DNA of 33,098 bases from Candidatus Saccharimonadota bacterium (GTDB taxonomy: Bacteria > Patescibacteriota > Saccharimonadia > Saccharimonadales > Saccharimonadaceae). Position numbers and translations under genes: made by a program. A model generated the notes under the pieces. The model did not search any database. It worked only from the letters and a program-made list of their open reading frames with translations, and had not been told where the DNA came from. Shown one piece after another: positions 8,161-15,232 of this stretch; within the stretch, counting starts at the first letter, position 1, and each line of letters begins with the position of its first letter. The stretch is from assembly GCA_905371595.1 (NCBI GenBank), contig CAJPLU010000006.1, forward strand, positions 1 through 33,098, read 5' to 3'.

Positions 8161-8604
8161 TTAAAATGGGATCTCGCTTAAGTCGATTGGCTTATCGTCG
8201 ATATCCTCGACGACCACATCTTTGGTGCTAGTCGCTGGCGGCGGTGTCGATGCTGGTGTATTACTGTCGTTGCGACCGCCAACAAAGTTGAAATCTTCGA
8301 CTACCACCTCGACAGCCGACCGCTTATTACCATCTTTATCTTCGTAGCTACGCTGGTCGAGCCGGCCGCTTACCAAAAGCGGCGCGCCTTTTTTGACATA
8401 TTGCGAGATAATCTCGCCCGGCTTGCCCCAAGCCACGCAGTTGATGAAGCTGGTCTGATCCTGCTGCTGGCCGTCTTGGTTGCGCCAGCTACGGCTAACC
8501 GCCAAACTAAAATTAGCTACGCTCTGACCGCTCGTCGTTGTCCGCAGTTCAACGTCGCGCGTCAGATTTCCCATTAATATTACTTTGTTAAACCCCTTTG
8601 CCAT
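8161..8604 (-). CDS. ssb: Single-stranded DNA-binding protein SSB
   Basis: 147 residues. The OB fold occupies residues 1-105 (start MAKGFNKVILMGNLTRDVE, then NFSLAVSRSW and FINCVAWGKPGE). After a short Asn/Thr/Pro-rich linker comes the acidic tail ending IDLSEIPF, equivalent to the DDDIPF peptide that recruits replication and repair partners. It binds single-stranded DNA as a tetramer in replication and repair. AGGAGG lies 10 nt upstream. Second gene of the rpsF-ssb-rpsR operon; the linker is shorter than in E. coli SSB. Confidence 0.96.
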   Translation of the reverse strand: MAKGFNKVILMGNLTRDVELRTTTSGQSVANFSLAVSRSWRNQDGQQQDQTSFINCVAWGKPGEIISQYVKKGAPLLVSGRLDQRSYEDKDGNKRSAVEVVVEDFNFVGGRNDSNTPASTPPPATSTKDVVVEDIDDKPIDLSEIPF

Positions 8605-8629
8605 GATAGATTTCCCTCCTATTTATGGC

Positions 8630-8983
8630 TTAATCTTCGCTGTTTTCAGCCTCGCGCTCAGCCGCGCGCTTCTTGGCCTCGGCTAGAGCGGCACGCGCTT
8701 TGTGATCTATCTTAACCAATAAATACCGGATAACTTCGTCGCTAATATTCAGCGCATTGTTAATCTTGAGCGGCGCGTCTGCTGGCAGCTCGACATCCAT
8801 CGACACATATACCGCAAAATCTTCGCCTTTGATGCTGTAAGCGAGGCGATTTTTGCCCCAATTGTCCTCGGCCTTGACCAAACCGCCGTTATCGGCGATC
8901 AGCTGCTTGACCTTGCTAAGCACCGCGTCCAAATTCGCCTCCAAATCAGGCCGAATAAGAACCGTCAGCTCGTATTCTCTCAT
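8630..8983 (-). CDS. rpsF: Small ribosomal subunit protein S6
   Basis: 117 residues beginning MREYELTVLIRPD, with the ferredoxin-like S6 fold (about 1-95), the motif WGKNRLAYSIKGEDFAVYV, and an Ala/Glu/Lys-rich C-terminal tail ending ENSED, similar to the tail modified by RimK in E. coli. AAGGAGG lies 5-6 nt before the ATG. The gene heads rpsF-ssb-rpsR and has a leader of about 64 nt containing two hairpins, which suggests feedback control by S6:S18. Confidence 0.96.
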   Translation of the reverse strand: MREYELTVLIRPDLEANLDAVLSKVKQLIADNGGLVKAEDNWGKNRLAYSIKGEDFAVYVSMDVELPADAPLKINNALNISDEVIRYLLVKIDHKARAALAEAKKRAAEREAENSED

Positions 8984-8998
8984 ACATTACCTCCTTGG

Positions 8999-9047
8999 TA
9001 TCCGTACGGATGGTTACGTTATCTCACGCAACCTTAGGTTTAATATC
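8999..9047 (-). promoter_or_regulatory. Structured rpsF leader, candidate S6:S18 autoregulatory element
   Basis: The predicted transcript from about 9047 to the rpsF SD can form a 7-bp hairpin (9027-9033 with 9012-9018, loop of 8 nt, one G-U pair). It is followed by a perfect 12-bp palindrome ATCCGTACGGAT at 9000-9011 that can fold on itself just before AAGGAGG. Leaders bound by the S6:S18 complex upstream of rpsF are known from several phyla. Whether this one has the conserved CCG-containing platform mimic cannot be decided by eye. Confidence 0.4.
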
Positions 9048-9053
9048 ACTAGT

Positions 9054-9059
9054 ATTATA
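9054..9059 (-). promoter_or_regulatory. -10 element of the rpsF-ssb-rpsR operon
   Basis: TATAAT on the minus strand; the predicted start near 9047 gives a leader of about 64 nt. The base context is GGT-TATAAT, not the TGn seen elsewhere, and no convincing -35 is visible. Confidence 0.45.
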
Positions 9060-9116
9060 ACCTATCCGCCGCAAAAAAGCTAGCCGCCCGCAGCCCCCAT
9101 CGCCTCTGCAGCAAAA

Positions 9117-9169
9117 AGCAGGCTCCGCATGCTATATATACTACCCAATTTACAAAAAAGAGACCTGCT
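9117..9169 (-). terminator. Possible terminator of the 13505-9181 operon
   Basis: In the minus-strand transcript AGCAGG-U-CUC (9169-9160) can pair with GAGCCUGCU (9125-9117). A run of five U (9117-9113) overlaps and follows the second arm. The loop is long (about 34 nt), so this is weaker than the other terminators. It lies just after the stop at 9181 and before the rpsF promoter. Confidence 0.4.
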
Positions 9170-9180
9170 ATGGCTAATTG

Positions 9181-9831
9181 CTAAGTATGGTTAGCGGCAT
9201 ATTCGTCGCCATACATCATGCTACCCAGAATATTTCGATCGATAACCTCGACAAACTCCGCCGCTGTTTCTTTAATATTTTCTCTAACTTCTAAACTATC
9301 GCCAGCTTCTCGGCAGCTCTGTACGTTTTCCCACAATTCCTCAACAATATCAGATCGGATAGTCTTCATCACAGTATACGGATTATTTATCGCTAATATC
9401 GTATCAACATCCATCTGAGCAATATGTTCCGCCAATTTTATAATAGCAGCATTATCTGAATTCTGAAATGCTCGGCGAAAACGTTCCATACCGAGACCAC
9501 CCGGCTCATCTTTATACTCTTCGGCAGCCTGGCAAATTCCATCTAAGTTCTCGTCTATGATACTAAACAAGCGCCGCGTGCTACCTTCCAAATCTGATTC
9601 CCTGTCGTCAACAGTCGAAACATATTTCGATAGCTCTCCTTTTGCCTGCACTAGAAAATCCCGGATTAGCATTCGGTTTCCAATTCCCTCAAGAACTACA
9701 TTATGCGGCAGCTTTTCTGACGCCTCTTTAATTCTCGCAGAATCTTTTTCATCTAGCCCGGCGCGAAAATCAGTAGACAAATAGTTAACGGCTTTTTCAG
9801 CGACCTCTCCCATACTCTCATAGTATAGCAT
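9181..9831 (-). CDS. Unrecognised acidic helical protein, last gene of the accessory operon
   Basis: 216 residues from the ATG at 9831, chosen because AAGGAG lies 6 nt upstream. A frame open further upstream to 9888 would overlap the previous gene by 71 nt and has no SD. The protein is strongly acidic and almost entirely helical by composition, with no membrane segment, signal peptide or recognisable motif. The chosen start overlaps the end of the phosphoribosyltransferase-like gene by 14 nt, so it is translationally coupled and probably made together with it. Function unknown; it could be a partner or inhibitor of the upstream proteins. Confidence 0.7.
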   Translation of the reverse strand: MLYYESMGEVAEKAVNYLSTDFRAGLDEKDSARIKEASEKLPHNVVLEGIGNRMLIRDFLVQAKGELSKYVSTVDDRESDLEGSTRRLFSIIDENLDGICQAAEEYKDEPGGLGMERFRRAFQNSDNAAIIKLAEHIAQMDVDTILAINNPYTVMKTIRSDIVEELWENVQSCREAGDSLEVRENIKETAAEFVEVIDRNILGSMMYGDEYAANHT

Positions 9832-11239
9832 GGCTATCTCCTTGCTCTGCCATAAGCCGCCCGCGCCAGTACTGGCGAGCTCTCTCAATATTGGTTAGAC
9901 TAGCTCTTGTCACCCCATCTTTGCGATACGGGCGCACAATATTTGTTCCCGGAGGCATAGATACCTTTCCTTTTAGCTCAGGCCTATCCTCTCTATATTC
10001 AACTTCCCTAAGCATTCTTCGTATCAACGTCTCGAAATCATAGTCAACAGAAGAATGAAAACCAGTGATATAAGCTCCGTTCTCTGCCGTTTTAGCTTCA
10101 TGCGCCGAGAAATATGCTCTAAGAGGAATTCTCTTTTCATCGCCCATCCACCGGTCAATCAAAAATCCTTTCTCTATCCTTTGTTTATTAGCCACAATCA
10201 ATTGCACTTCGATTCGATCTTTTATTTCGGGATATTGCTCAACTAGCAAATTATAAACATTTTTAAGCTGCATGCCGCTAATAGTCCAATCATCCAAAAG
10301 CACGACTCGCAGATTCTCTTTTTTCTGCTGCACCTGCGCAATATCATCTCTATCGACAATGATTCTACCACCGTACCTTTTCCAATCTTCTTCGGTGAAG
10401 TCAGCTAGTATATTATCAAGCAGATATTCACCACTCTTTATCTTTTCTCTACCAATCTCGCCAGCGATAGTGCAAATCTGCAAATCGGTATTCGCCTCGA
10501 GAGCCGCCTTCCAGCTGGCGGCAATGCCAGCCGCCGCTTCTTTGTATTCTTTTTCGCCAATAAACGTCAAATTCTCGCGCATAGATTTAGCTTTAGCTGC
10601 ACATTCACCGTTTAAGGATTCTATATAGTCAAGAAACTCTTCAAGCTGGCGCAGCGTTTCGTATTCCGTCAATTCTGCTCTATTGTCTCTGTATCGATCT
10701 TTCGATGTAACAGTTTTCAGAGAACTGTGCGTCTCAGCAATATACGTGATGAGATTGCTTCTAGTCTCTTCATCCGCCAATTGGTCGGTTAAACGCGGAG
10801 CAGTCCTAACAAATCTTCTCGACTCTAATAGCCGAGCGGCGTCTTCAGGGCTAACTTCGCCGGTTGGCGCAGCTTGGTCGATTTCTGGCTCATATTCAGA
10901 TTCATCATTCGTTGATTGTGCTGGTATGAGTCGATAATTATCGGCATACAGACTACCTTCCTGTGGTACACCTGCGCCGATCTCTGACTCAGTATGTTCA
11001 ACACCGACTGGCGCTAACTTTTCCTGCGACATGCCTGTATTTGCAGCAACAAGCCTATCACGCTCATCTGCCGAATATTCTGACATGATTTTAGGTCCTC
11101 CATTCTCAGGAATAATCAATACCGGCGTAATTTTTCTTTTAATACGTTTCATTGCCTCCCATATCAAACTAACCATTGAGAGTCCTTTGGCGACTTTCTC
11201 GGCATCATTAGCTGGAGGACGTTCAGTATCTCTGCGCAT
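9818..11239 (-). CDS. Phosphoribosyltransferase-like protein of unknown function
   Basis: 473 residues from the ATG at 11239. An acidic, probably disordered N-terminal third is followed by a helical region (about 150-250) and a Rossmann-type segment. The stretch VVLLDDWTISGMQ at 312-324 matches the PRPP-binding loop of type I phosphoribosyltransferases (hhhhDDxxxTG) but has Ser-Gly in place of the usual Thr-Gly. Later blocks, IPLRAYF, GFHSSVDYDFE (about 393-403) and NIVRPYR, look conserved but are unassigned. Start is uncertain: the in-frame ATG at 11086 (MSEYSADE) is preceded by GGAGG 10 nt upstream, whereas the 11239 ATG has no SD but lies 5 nt after the previous stop. Starting at 11086 would give 422 aa. 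No substrate can be named. Confidence 0.75.
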   Translation of the reverse strand: MRRDTERPPANDAEKVAKGLSMVSLIWEAMKRIKRKITPVLIIPENGGPKIMSEYSADERDRLVAANTGMSQEKLAPVGVEHTESEIGAGVPQEGSLYADNYRLIPAQSTNDESEYEPEIDQAAPTGEVSPEDAARLLESRRFVRTAPRLTDQLADEETRSNLITYIAETHSSLKTVTSKDRYRDNRAELTEYETLRQLEEFLDYIESLNGECAAKAKSMRENLTFIGEKEYKEAAAGIAASWKAALEANTDLQICTIAGEIGREKIKSGEYLLDNILADFTEEDWKRYGGRIIVDRDDIAQVQQKKENLRVVLLDDWTISGMQLKNVYNLLVEQYPEIKDRIEVQLIVANKQRIEKGFLIDRWMGDEKRIPLRAYFSAHEAKTAENGAYITGFHSSVDYDFETLIRRMLREVEYREDRPELKGKVSMPPGTNIVRPYRKDGVTRASLTNIERARQYWRGRLMAEQGDSHAIL

Positions 11240-11244
11240 AAAAT

Positions 11245-11679
11245 TTATCTATCGTCAAAGTTTCTGGATTCTGCTCGCCGCAATACTAGCTTACGCCAAA
11301 TCCGCCCCAACGTGTTGCACGTATCAAGGTTCGCGTCTTGCGTAGTAAGCTCCTGAGGGTCGTCTTCGCCGGGGACAATTTTGTACACGCTACAGTCACC
11401 AATCCCACCGTTTGCGCTAGCCTGATATACGATACGATAAACGTCAGGTTCGTCTTCAGACGGATTACCATGTTTATCAAACCGGGAAAGGACAACATCT
11501 GTAGAAGCGTCACCAGGAGTCTCGCTACCGTCCGACGCAGTATAATATATCGCACTAGCTATAGCACTCAGATAATTCCGTGCGGATTCCTCGTTGTTAT
11601 CAACAACTTCTCCAGTTTCTCGCACAAGTTTAATCAGTTCTCTTTTACTGCCATTATCGCCCATTTCTTTATTTACCAT
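11245..11679 (-). CDS. Unrecognised 144-residue protein in the accessory operon
   Basis: A small soluble acidic protein with a helical N-terminal part (about 1-50, with NYLSAIASAIYY) and a C-terminal half likely to be beta-rich (VYRIVYQAS, CSVYKIVPGE), ending in a basic RKLVLRRAESR helix. No family recognised; no membrane segment. The ATG overlaps the end of the 610-residue gene by 7 nt, and the stop is 5 nt before the ATG of the phosphoribosyltransferase-like gene, so it is locked into the same operon. Three cysteines are present but not in a recognisable metal site. Confidence 0.65.
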   Translation of the reverse strand: MVNKEMGDNGSKRELIKLVRETGEVVDNNEESARNYLSAIASAIYYTASDGSETPGDASTDVVLSRFDKHGNPSEDEPDVYRIVYQASANGGIGDCSVYKIVPGEDDPQELTTQDANLDTCNTLGRIWRKLVLRRAESRNFDDR

Positions 11680-13505
11680 CCATCCGTTTCTTCATTATAT
11701 GCTTTTGTTAATCCATATCTAGTTAGTGCTGCTGTTGGTGATCTGCGGCCTTTATCATCCTCAGTCTCAAAGCTGACAGCACCATCCTCATAAGTACAGC
11801 AACGAACTAGTCCGTCTAAACCGCTAAAAACTCGTTTGCCCGAAAACGCTATAGATAGCGCCGTTGCCGTACCTTGCCGCCTCTGTAAGTCTTCACTAAT
11901 AGCAAGCTGCTCGACGTCTTCTCTTCGCTTAAATGGATGACATGATATCAGTATAATAGTGTCTGGGTCTAACGTTTGCATCAGCTTGCGCACGCCACCT
12001 TTATTATACCACTCATTGGGATCGGGTTTTATATGTTCTGTACACGACATATGAAATGCGTTTTCATCACCATGTCCAAACAAGATAACGGTATCAAACG
12101 TATCATCATTGACACCAGCATTTTTTAGATCTTCTGTTATTCCAGACAACGCGTCTGTATGGTTTACCTCAACAGCCAATATATCGCCAGACGTTATACT
12201 ACGAATACTACGAAAAAAATCGTTGTAATCCCCGCTGTCTCCCCTGATGATAGCCGTTGCTGGATTGCCAGATTCAGTACGTCCAGTCTCTAATATATGC
12301 AGAGTACCCTCCAAGACTCTCGGGTTCCAGTCAGAAAAGTGTATTATACCAAGTCTCTCGTTCAACTTATTAGCATTATCTTGCCCAATCTCACGGACAG
12401 TTTGAATATAATCATTACATACATTAATCTGTTCGTACGTACTCTTAGAAGACGAAGCAACGATCACATCCGAAGTACCGACAAGCATCATCTCACGATT
12501 TAATTTTGGCAAGCGGCCCGCGAAATACTCTTGTATCAACCAACTCCGTTTGTAGACATTAGGACGCATCTCACCGTTGTCGTCATACACCTCTGTCCTT
12601 TCTATACAATATCTAATTATCGCGCGATCAAGCTCCACTGCTTTTTCGCCTTCGCGTTCGTCAATCATTCGGCGCAGCGGTTCTGGAAAATCCTCCCGCT
12701 CTCTAGCGTCTTGCGGCCAGCGCTCTGGCGGAAAACCATGATCTGCCAGCCAGCCTACATACAAATCAAGCCCCTTCCAGCCCCTTGAACTTGAAACGTC
12801 TTCGAGCATCTCGGCCACCCGGCAGCTAATTGCGCATTCAAACTCACTAGCCACTTCCTCAGGTAAGGCTAATTCGGCACTCAGTAGTCTAGCCACATCT
12901 TCTTCACGTTTGTCATAGTCAACGTCACCATCATTAAGAGAATGCATTGAGTCAATCTGCTCCTGCATAGCATGACGCGCACTAGCTGTAAGTTTTGGCA
13001 TGTGCTTATAATGTTTCCTGAAGAGCATCGTAACTATGTCTTGTACTAAAAGCGACAAAAATTCATCATAATCTCCAGATTCCAGATCAAGCCTATTATC
13101 GTTCGCTGTCAGTTCTCGTATATTAGGCATCAACTCCTCTATTGATTCGTAATTGCCACTGGCAATGGCACTTGCAAAATCAGGATAGCTATTCGGTACA
13201 AAATTGTTACCAGAACCGCTAGTATCAATGCGAAAAGTCCAATTATTCTCAATCTTTTCAATTATCTGCAGAGTTTTCTCATCAAGTTTTTCCTCGCTAG
13301 CATCAGGATAATCAACGCCAGCTCTGTCGCTACTGCTCGGCTGCATAGTTTCGGCGCCGCGATTAGTACCGCGGTCAGCGCGTAAACCTTTAGTAACCAG
13401 CCTAGTCACAGCACTCCCGAATCTTCGCAGGGCACTTTCTTCTCTAGTAGTTTCAGGTCCCGGCGAGCGGAGCTTTTCGCCGTTGGTGGTAGTCGTTTCA
13501 GTCAT
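11673..13505 (-). CDS. Predicted caspase-like (clan CD / CHAT-like) cysteine protease, first gene of the accessory operon
   Basis: 610 residues. The N-terminal ~60 residues are polar and basic (disordered), and a long helical acidic region spans about 70-330. The C-terminal ~200 residues read as an alpha/beta domain with a candidate catalytic pair. A strand ends in VILFGHG (His478), and about 44 residues later a second strand ends in IILISCHP (Cys522). Hydrophobic strand-HG and strand-SC at this spacing is the pattern of caspase, gingipain and CHAT folds. A further strand pair (ALSIAFSGKRVFSGLDGLVRC) follows, as expected. No signal peptide or membrane helix, so it should be cytoplasmic. It has a near-consensus promoter of its own. 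The fold is inferred from pattern only; a non-catalytic or different Rossmannoid hydrolase is possible. Confidence 0.7.
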   Translation of the reverse strand: MTETTTTNGEKLRSPGPETTREESALRRFGSAVTRLVTKGLRADRGTNRGAETMQPSSSDRAGVDYPDASEEKLDEKTLQIIEKIENNWTFRIDTSGSGNNFVPNSYPDFASAIASGNYESIEELMPNIRELTANDNRLDLESGDYDEFLSLLVQDIVTMLFRKHYKHMPKLTASARHAMQEQIDSMHSLNDGDVDYDKREEDVARLLSAELALPEEVASEFECAISCRVAEMLEDVSSSRGWKGLDLYVGWLADHGFPPERWPQDAREREDFPEPLRRMIDEREGEKAVELDRAIIRYCIERTEVYDDNGEMRPNVYKRSWLIQEYFAGRLPKLNREMMLVGTSDVIVASSSKSTYEQINVCNDYIQTVREIGQDNANKLNERLGIIHFSDWNPRVLEGTLHILETGRTESGNPATAIIRGDSGDYNDFFRSIRSITSGDILAVEVNHTDALSGITEDLKNAGVNDDTFDTVILFGHGDENAFHMSCTEHIKPDPNEWYNKGGVRKLMQTLDPDTIILISCHPFKRREDVEQLAISEDLQRRQGTATALSIAFSGKRVFSGLDGLVRCCTYEDGAVSFETEDDKGRRSPTAALTRYGLTKAYNEETDGW

Positions 13506-13529
13506 GTTTATTTATCTTATTCCTCTTTT

Positions 13530-13558
13530 ATCATAGCACAATATAGTAAAAATGTCAA
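13530..13558 (-). promoter_or_regulatory. Near-consensus promoter of the caspase-like operon
   Basis: TTGACA (13558-13553), 17 nt, TATGAT (13535-13530), with TGC immediately before the -10. The predicted start near 13523 leaves a leader of about 18 nt, A-rich, with GAGGA at its very 5' end, 15 nt from the ATG. This is the best -35/-10 match in the window. Confidence 0.85.
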
Positions 13559-13588
13559 CAAAAGCAACCTTCCGCCTCGCGCGACCAA

Positions 13589-13622
13589 ATCAAAACGCTC
13601 GCTTTTAAGCGGGCGTTTTGAT
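13589..13622 (-). terminator. Intrinsic terminator after the EF-hand-like membrane protein gene
   Basis: 16-nt arms (13589-13604 and 13607-13622) pair with one mismatch or wobble, enclosing a very short loop; the stem ends in a T-rich tract in the minus-strand sense. It is located between the stop at 13646 and the promoter of the 610-residue gene and separates the two units. Confidence 0.75.
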
Positions 13623-13645
13623 TTGCCGGTTAACCTATATTTTTA

Positions 13646-14221
13646 TTATTTTGTTTTATCCCAACCACGTTTTACATAATCAACCACTTTGTCTACTTCT
13701 TCCACTGCGTGTTCACCTGTAAAAACATTTCCTATCTCACCGCTATCTTCGTATCCCTTTGCACCAGATTTTGGTTTTACTCTAAAGCTCCATTTATCAT
13801 CGCCGCCAGTAAGAGCATTATGCTTTAACGTTTCAGGCGTCAGCTCGCCGTCTTCATTAGCGTCGTAAAGCGACGAAATCTCGCTGATGCTAACATCAAC
13901 TCTTTTCATGAACTCATCAACCTCGTCTCTGGTTAATTTGCCGTCAGCTACTAGATTATTGTAATCTTGAGGGTTATTAGATTTAAACGTAAATTTTGTC
14001 TCTGATGTTTTTCCTTTATCATACACACTTCTGTTGACATTATTCTCTACATTGATTGCGACATATGTACCTGGATTCTCAGTCTCACCAGTCATCGGAT
14101 TTGGAATAGGTTCATTTATGTTATACGTAAAAAAAGTCCACAGAATTGTCTTGTCTATCGCTATAACTAGAATAGCTGCCGTCCCTGCTAGTATAGCGAG
14201 GATCTTCTCCTTCAAATTCAC
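13646..14221 (-). CDS. Single-pass membrane protein with EF-hand-like motif
   Basis: About 191 residues from a GTG at 14221. A short basic N-terminus is followed by a membrane helix (AILAGTAAILVIAIDKTIL) and an outward-facing domain. Within the domain, DANEDGELTPE matches the DxNxDG core of an EF-hand or dockerin-type calcium loop, and VADGKLTRDEVDEF some 35 residues earlier resembles a degenerate partner loop, so a paired calcium-binding domain is plausible. The C-terminal part is polar, with GEIGNVFTGEHAVEEV. No ATG start exists near the membrane helix; GTG at 14221 or TTG at 14239 or 14215 are the options and none has a good SD. The 5' end overlaps a small frame in another phase. Family not recognised. 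Confidence 0.65.
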   Translation of the reverse strand: MNLKEKILAILAGTAAILVIAIDKTILWTFFTYNINEPIPNPMTGETENPGTYVAINVENNVNRSVYDKGKTSETKFTFKSNNPQDYNNLVADGKLTRDEVDEFMKRVDVSISEISSLYDANEDGELTPETLKHNALTGGDDKWSFRVKPKSGAKGYEDSGEIGNVFTGEHAVEEVDKVVDYVKRGWDKTK

Positions 14222-14332
14222 TAATTTTACCCGAAACAACCTCGGCTGCTATACTTGTTGCTTCGCGCATTTGCTCATCGCTCATCGCAGGCTTATGTGC
14301 TTCATGCCAAATACCAACGATTATCTAGCCAT
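14121..14332 (-). pseudogene. Small reading frame, possibly a frameshifted gene, overlapping the EF-hand-like gene
   Basis: AAGGA (14342-14338) sits 5 nt before an ATG at 14332, which opens a frame that stops after three codons (Met-Ala-Arg-stop). A different phase picks up immediately (IVGIWHEAHKPAMSDEQMRE...) and runs to a stop at 14121; from its internal ATG at 14285 this is 54 residues. A single missing base around 14322 would join SD, ATG and the 54-residue frame into one ordinary gene. The second half of that frame shares DNA with the membrane helix of the downstream gene, so at most one is coding there. It may be a frameshifted remnant, a sequencing error or an unrelated small ORF. Confidence 0.3.
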
Positions 14333-14384
14333 TACAATCCTTGAATACCCTGCTAGCAAAGTTTAATACTTTCACCCTCTAGTT

Positions 14385-14414
14385 TTGTGGTCAAAATCAC
14401 AATTATGCTATGAT
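14385..14414 (+). promoter_or_regulatory. Extended -10 promoter of pheA, leaderless
   Basis: TGCTATGAT at 14406-14414, with TTGTGG (14385-14390) as a possible -35 at 18 nt. The -10 ends exactly 6 nt before the ATG at 14421, so the predicted start of transcription is the A of the start codon. There is no room for an SD. Confidence 0.65.
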
Positions 14415-14420
14415 ACTAGA

Positions 14421-15230
14421 ATGCATATCGCTATCCAGGGCCAAGCTGGCTCTTTCCACGACCAGGCCGCCCGCCAATGGTACGGCGCTAGCGCCAAACT
14501 CGTTCCCTGCACAACGTTTAGCGAAGTTTTCGCCGCCTACGACGACGGTAGCGCCGACGCGATCGTTACAGCGGTCGAAAACACCCTATTTGGCAGCATT
14601 AACGAAGTTTACCGTTATATCGAGGAATGCAGTGCGCCGATCGTCGGCGAAATCAAGCTGCCTGTCGAGCAAATGCTAATCGGTCTGCCAAACGCCAAAA
14701 TCAGTGACATTACTGAGGTTTATTCTCACCCAGTAGCTCTTTCTCAATGCCGCTATTTCTTGCAAGAACACCTACCGCAGGCAACACCAATTGAATTTTT
14801 TGATACCGCTGGCGCCGTCGAATTTATCAAGCAAAATGGCTCCCGGCAATGCGCCGCTATCGCTAGCCAAACTGCTGCTGAATTATATAATTTGCCAATA
14901 CTACAGCGTTCCATCCACGACAATCCCGATAATATCACCCGCTTCTTAGTAATTGAACCAGCCGATACGCCCGCTGATGCTAATCGTGCTTCTCTGGTCA
15001 TCACCACCGACCATCAGCCTGGCGCCCTCGTCGAGGTATTACAGATATTCGCCAAGCGCCGTATCAATCTCGCCAAATTACAATCGCAGCCAATCGTCGG
15101 TCAGCCTTGGAAATACAAGTTTTTTATTGTCGTCGACTGCGCTGGACAACCGCTTTATCAAGCTATCCGCGACATTGAGCGCAGCAATCACGAGGTTACT
15201 ATCCTCGGCGAATATGTTGGCGCTCAGTAA
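14421..15230 (+). CDS. pheA: Prephenate dehydratase (PheA, PDT + ACT domains)
   Basis: Converts prephenate to phenylpyruvate in phenylalanine synthesis. 269 residues from the ATG at 14421, which matches the conserved first strand (HIAIQGQAGSF); a longer frame from 14385 includes promoter sequence. PDT domain about 1-180: VENTLFGSI at 52-60 and DNITRFLVI at 170-178, with the catalytic Thr173 of the TRF motif. ACT regulatory domain about 190-265: GAL (201-203) is kept, but the ESRP phenylalanine-binding motif reads QSQP (221-224), so normal feedback inhibition may be weakened. No other shikimate or aromatic gene is in the window. The stop lies 2 nt from the convergent ftsK stop. Confidence 0.93.
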   Translation: MHIAIQGQAGSFHDQAARQWYGASAKLVPCTTFSEVFAAYDDGSADAIVTAVENTLFGSINEVYRYIEECSAPIVGEIKLPVEQMLIGLPNAKISDITEVYSHPVALSQCRYFLQEHLPQATPIEFFDTAGAVEFIKQNGSRQCAAIASQTAAELYNLPILQRSIHDNPDNITRFLVIEPADTPADANRASLVITTDHQPGALVEVLQIFAKRRINLAKLQSQPIVGQPWKYKFFIVVDCAGQPLYQAIRDIERSNHEVTILGEYVGAQ

Positions 15231-15232
15231 TC

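Noticed and set aside
11338..11793. 151-codon open frame on the plus strand
   Set aside because: Covers the junction of two well-supported overlapping minus-strand genes and has no SD or promoter.
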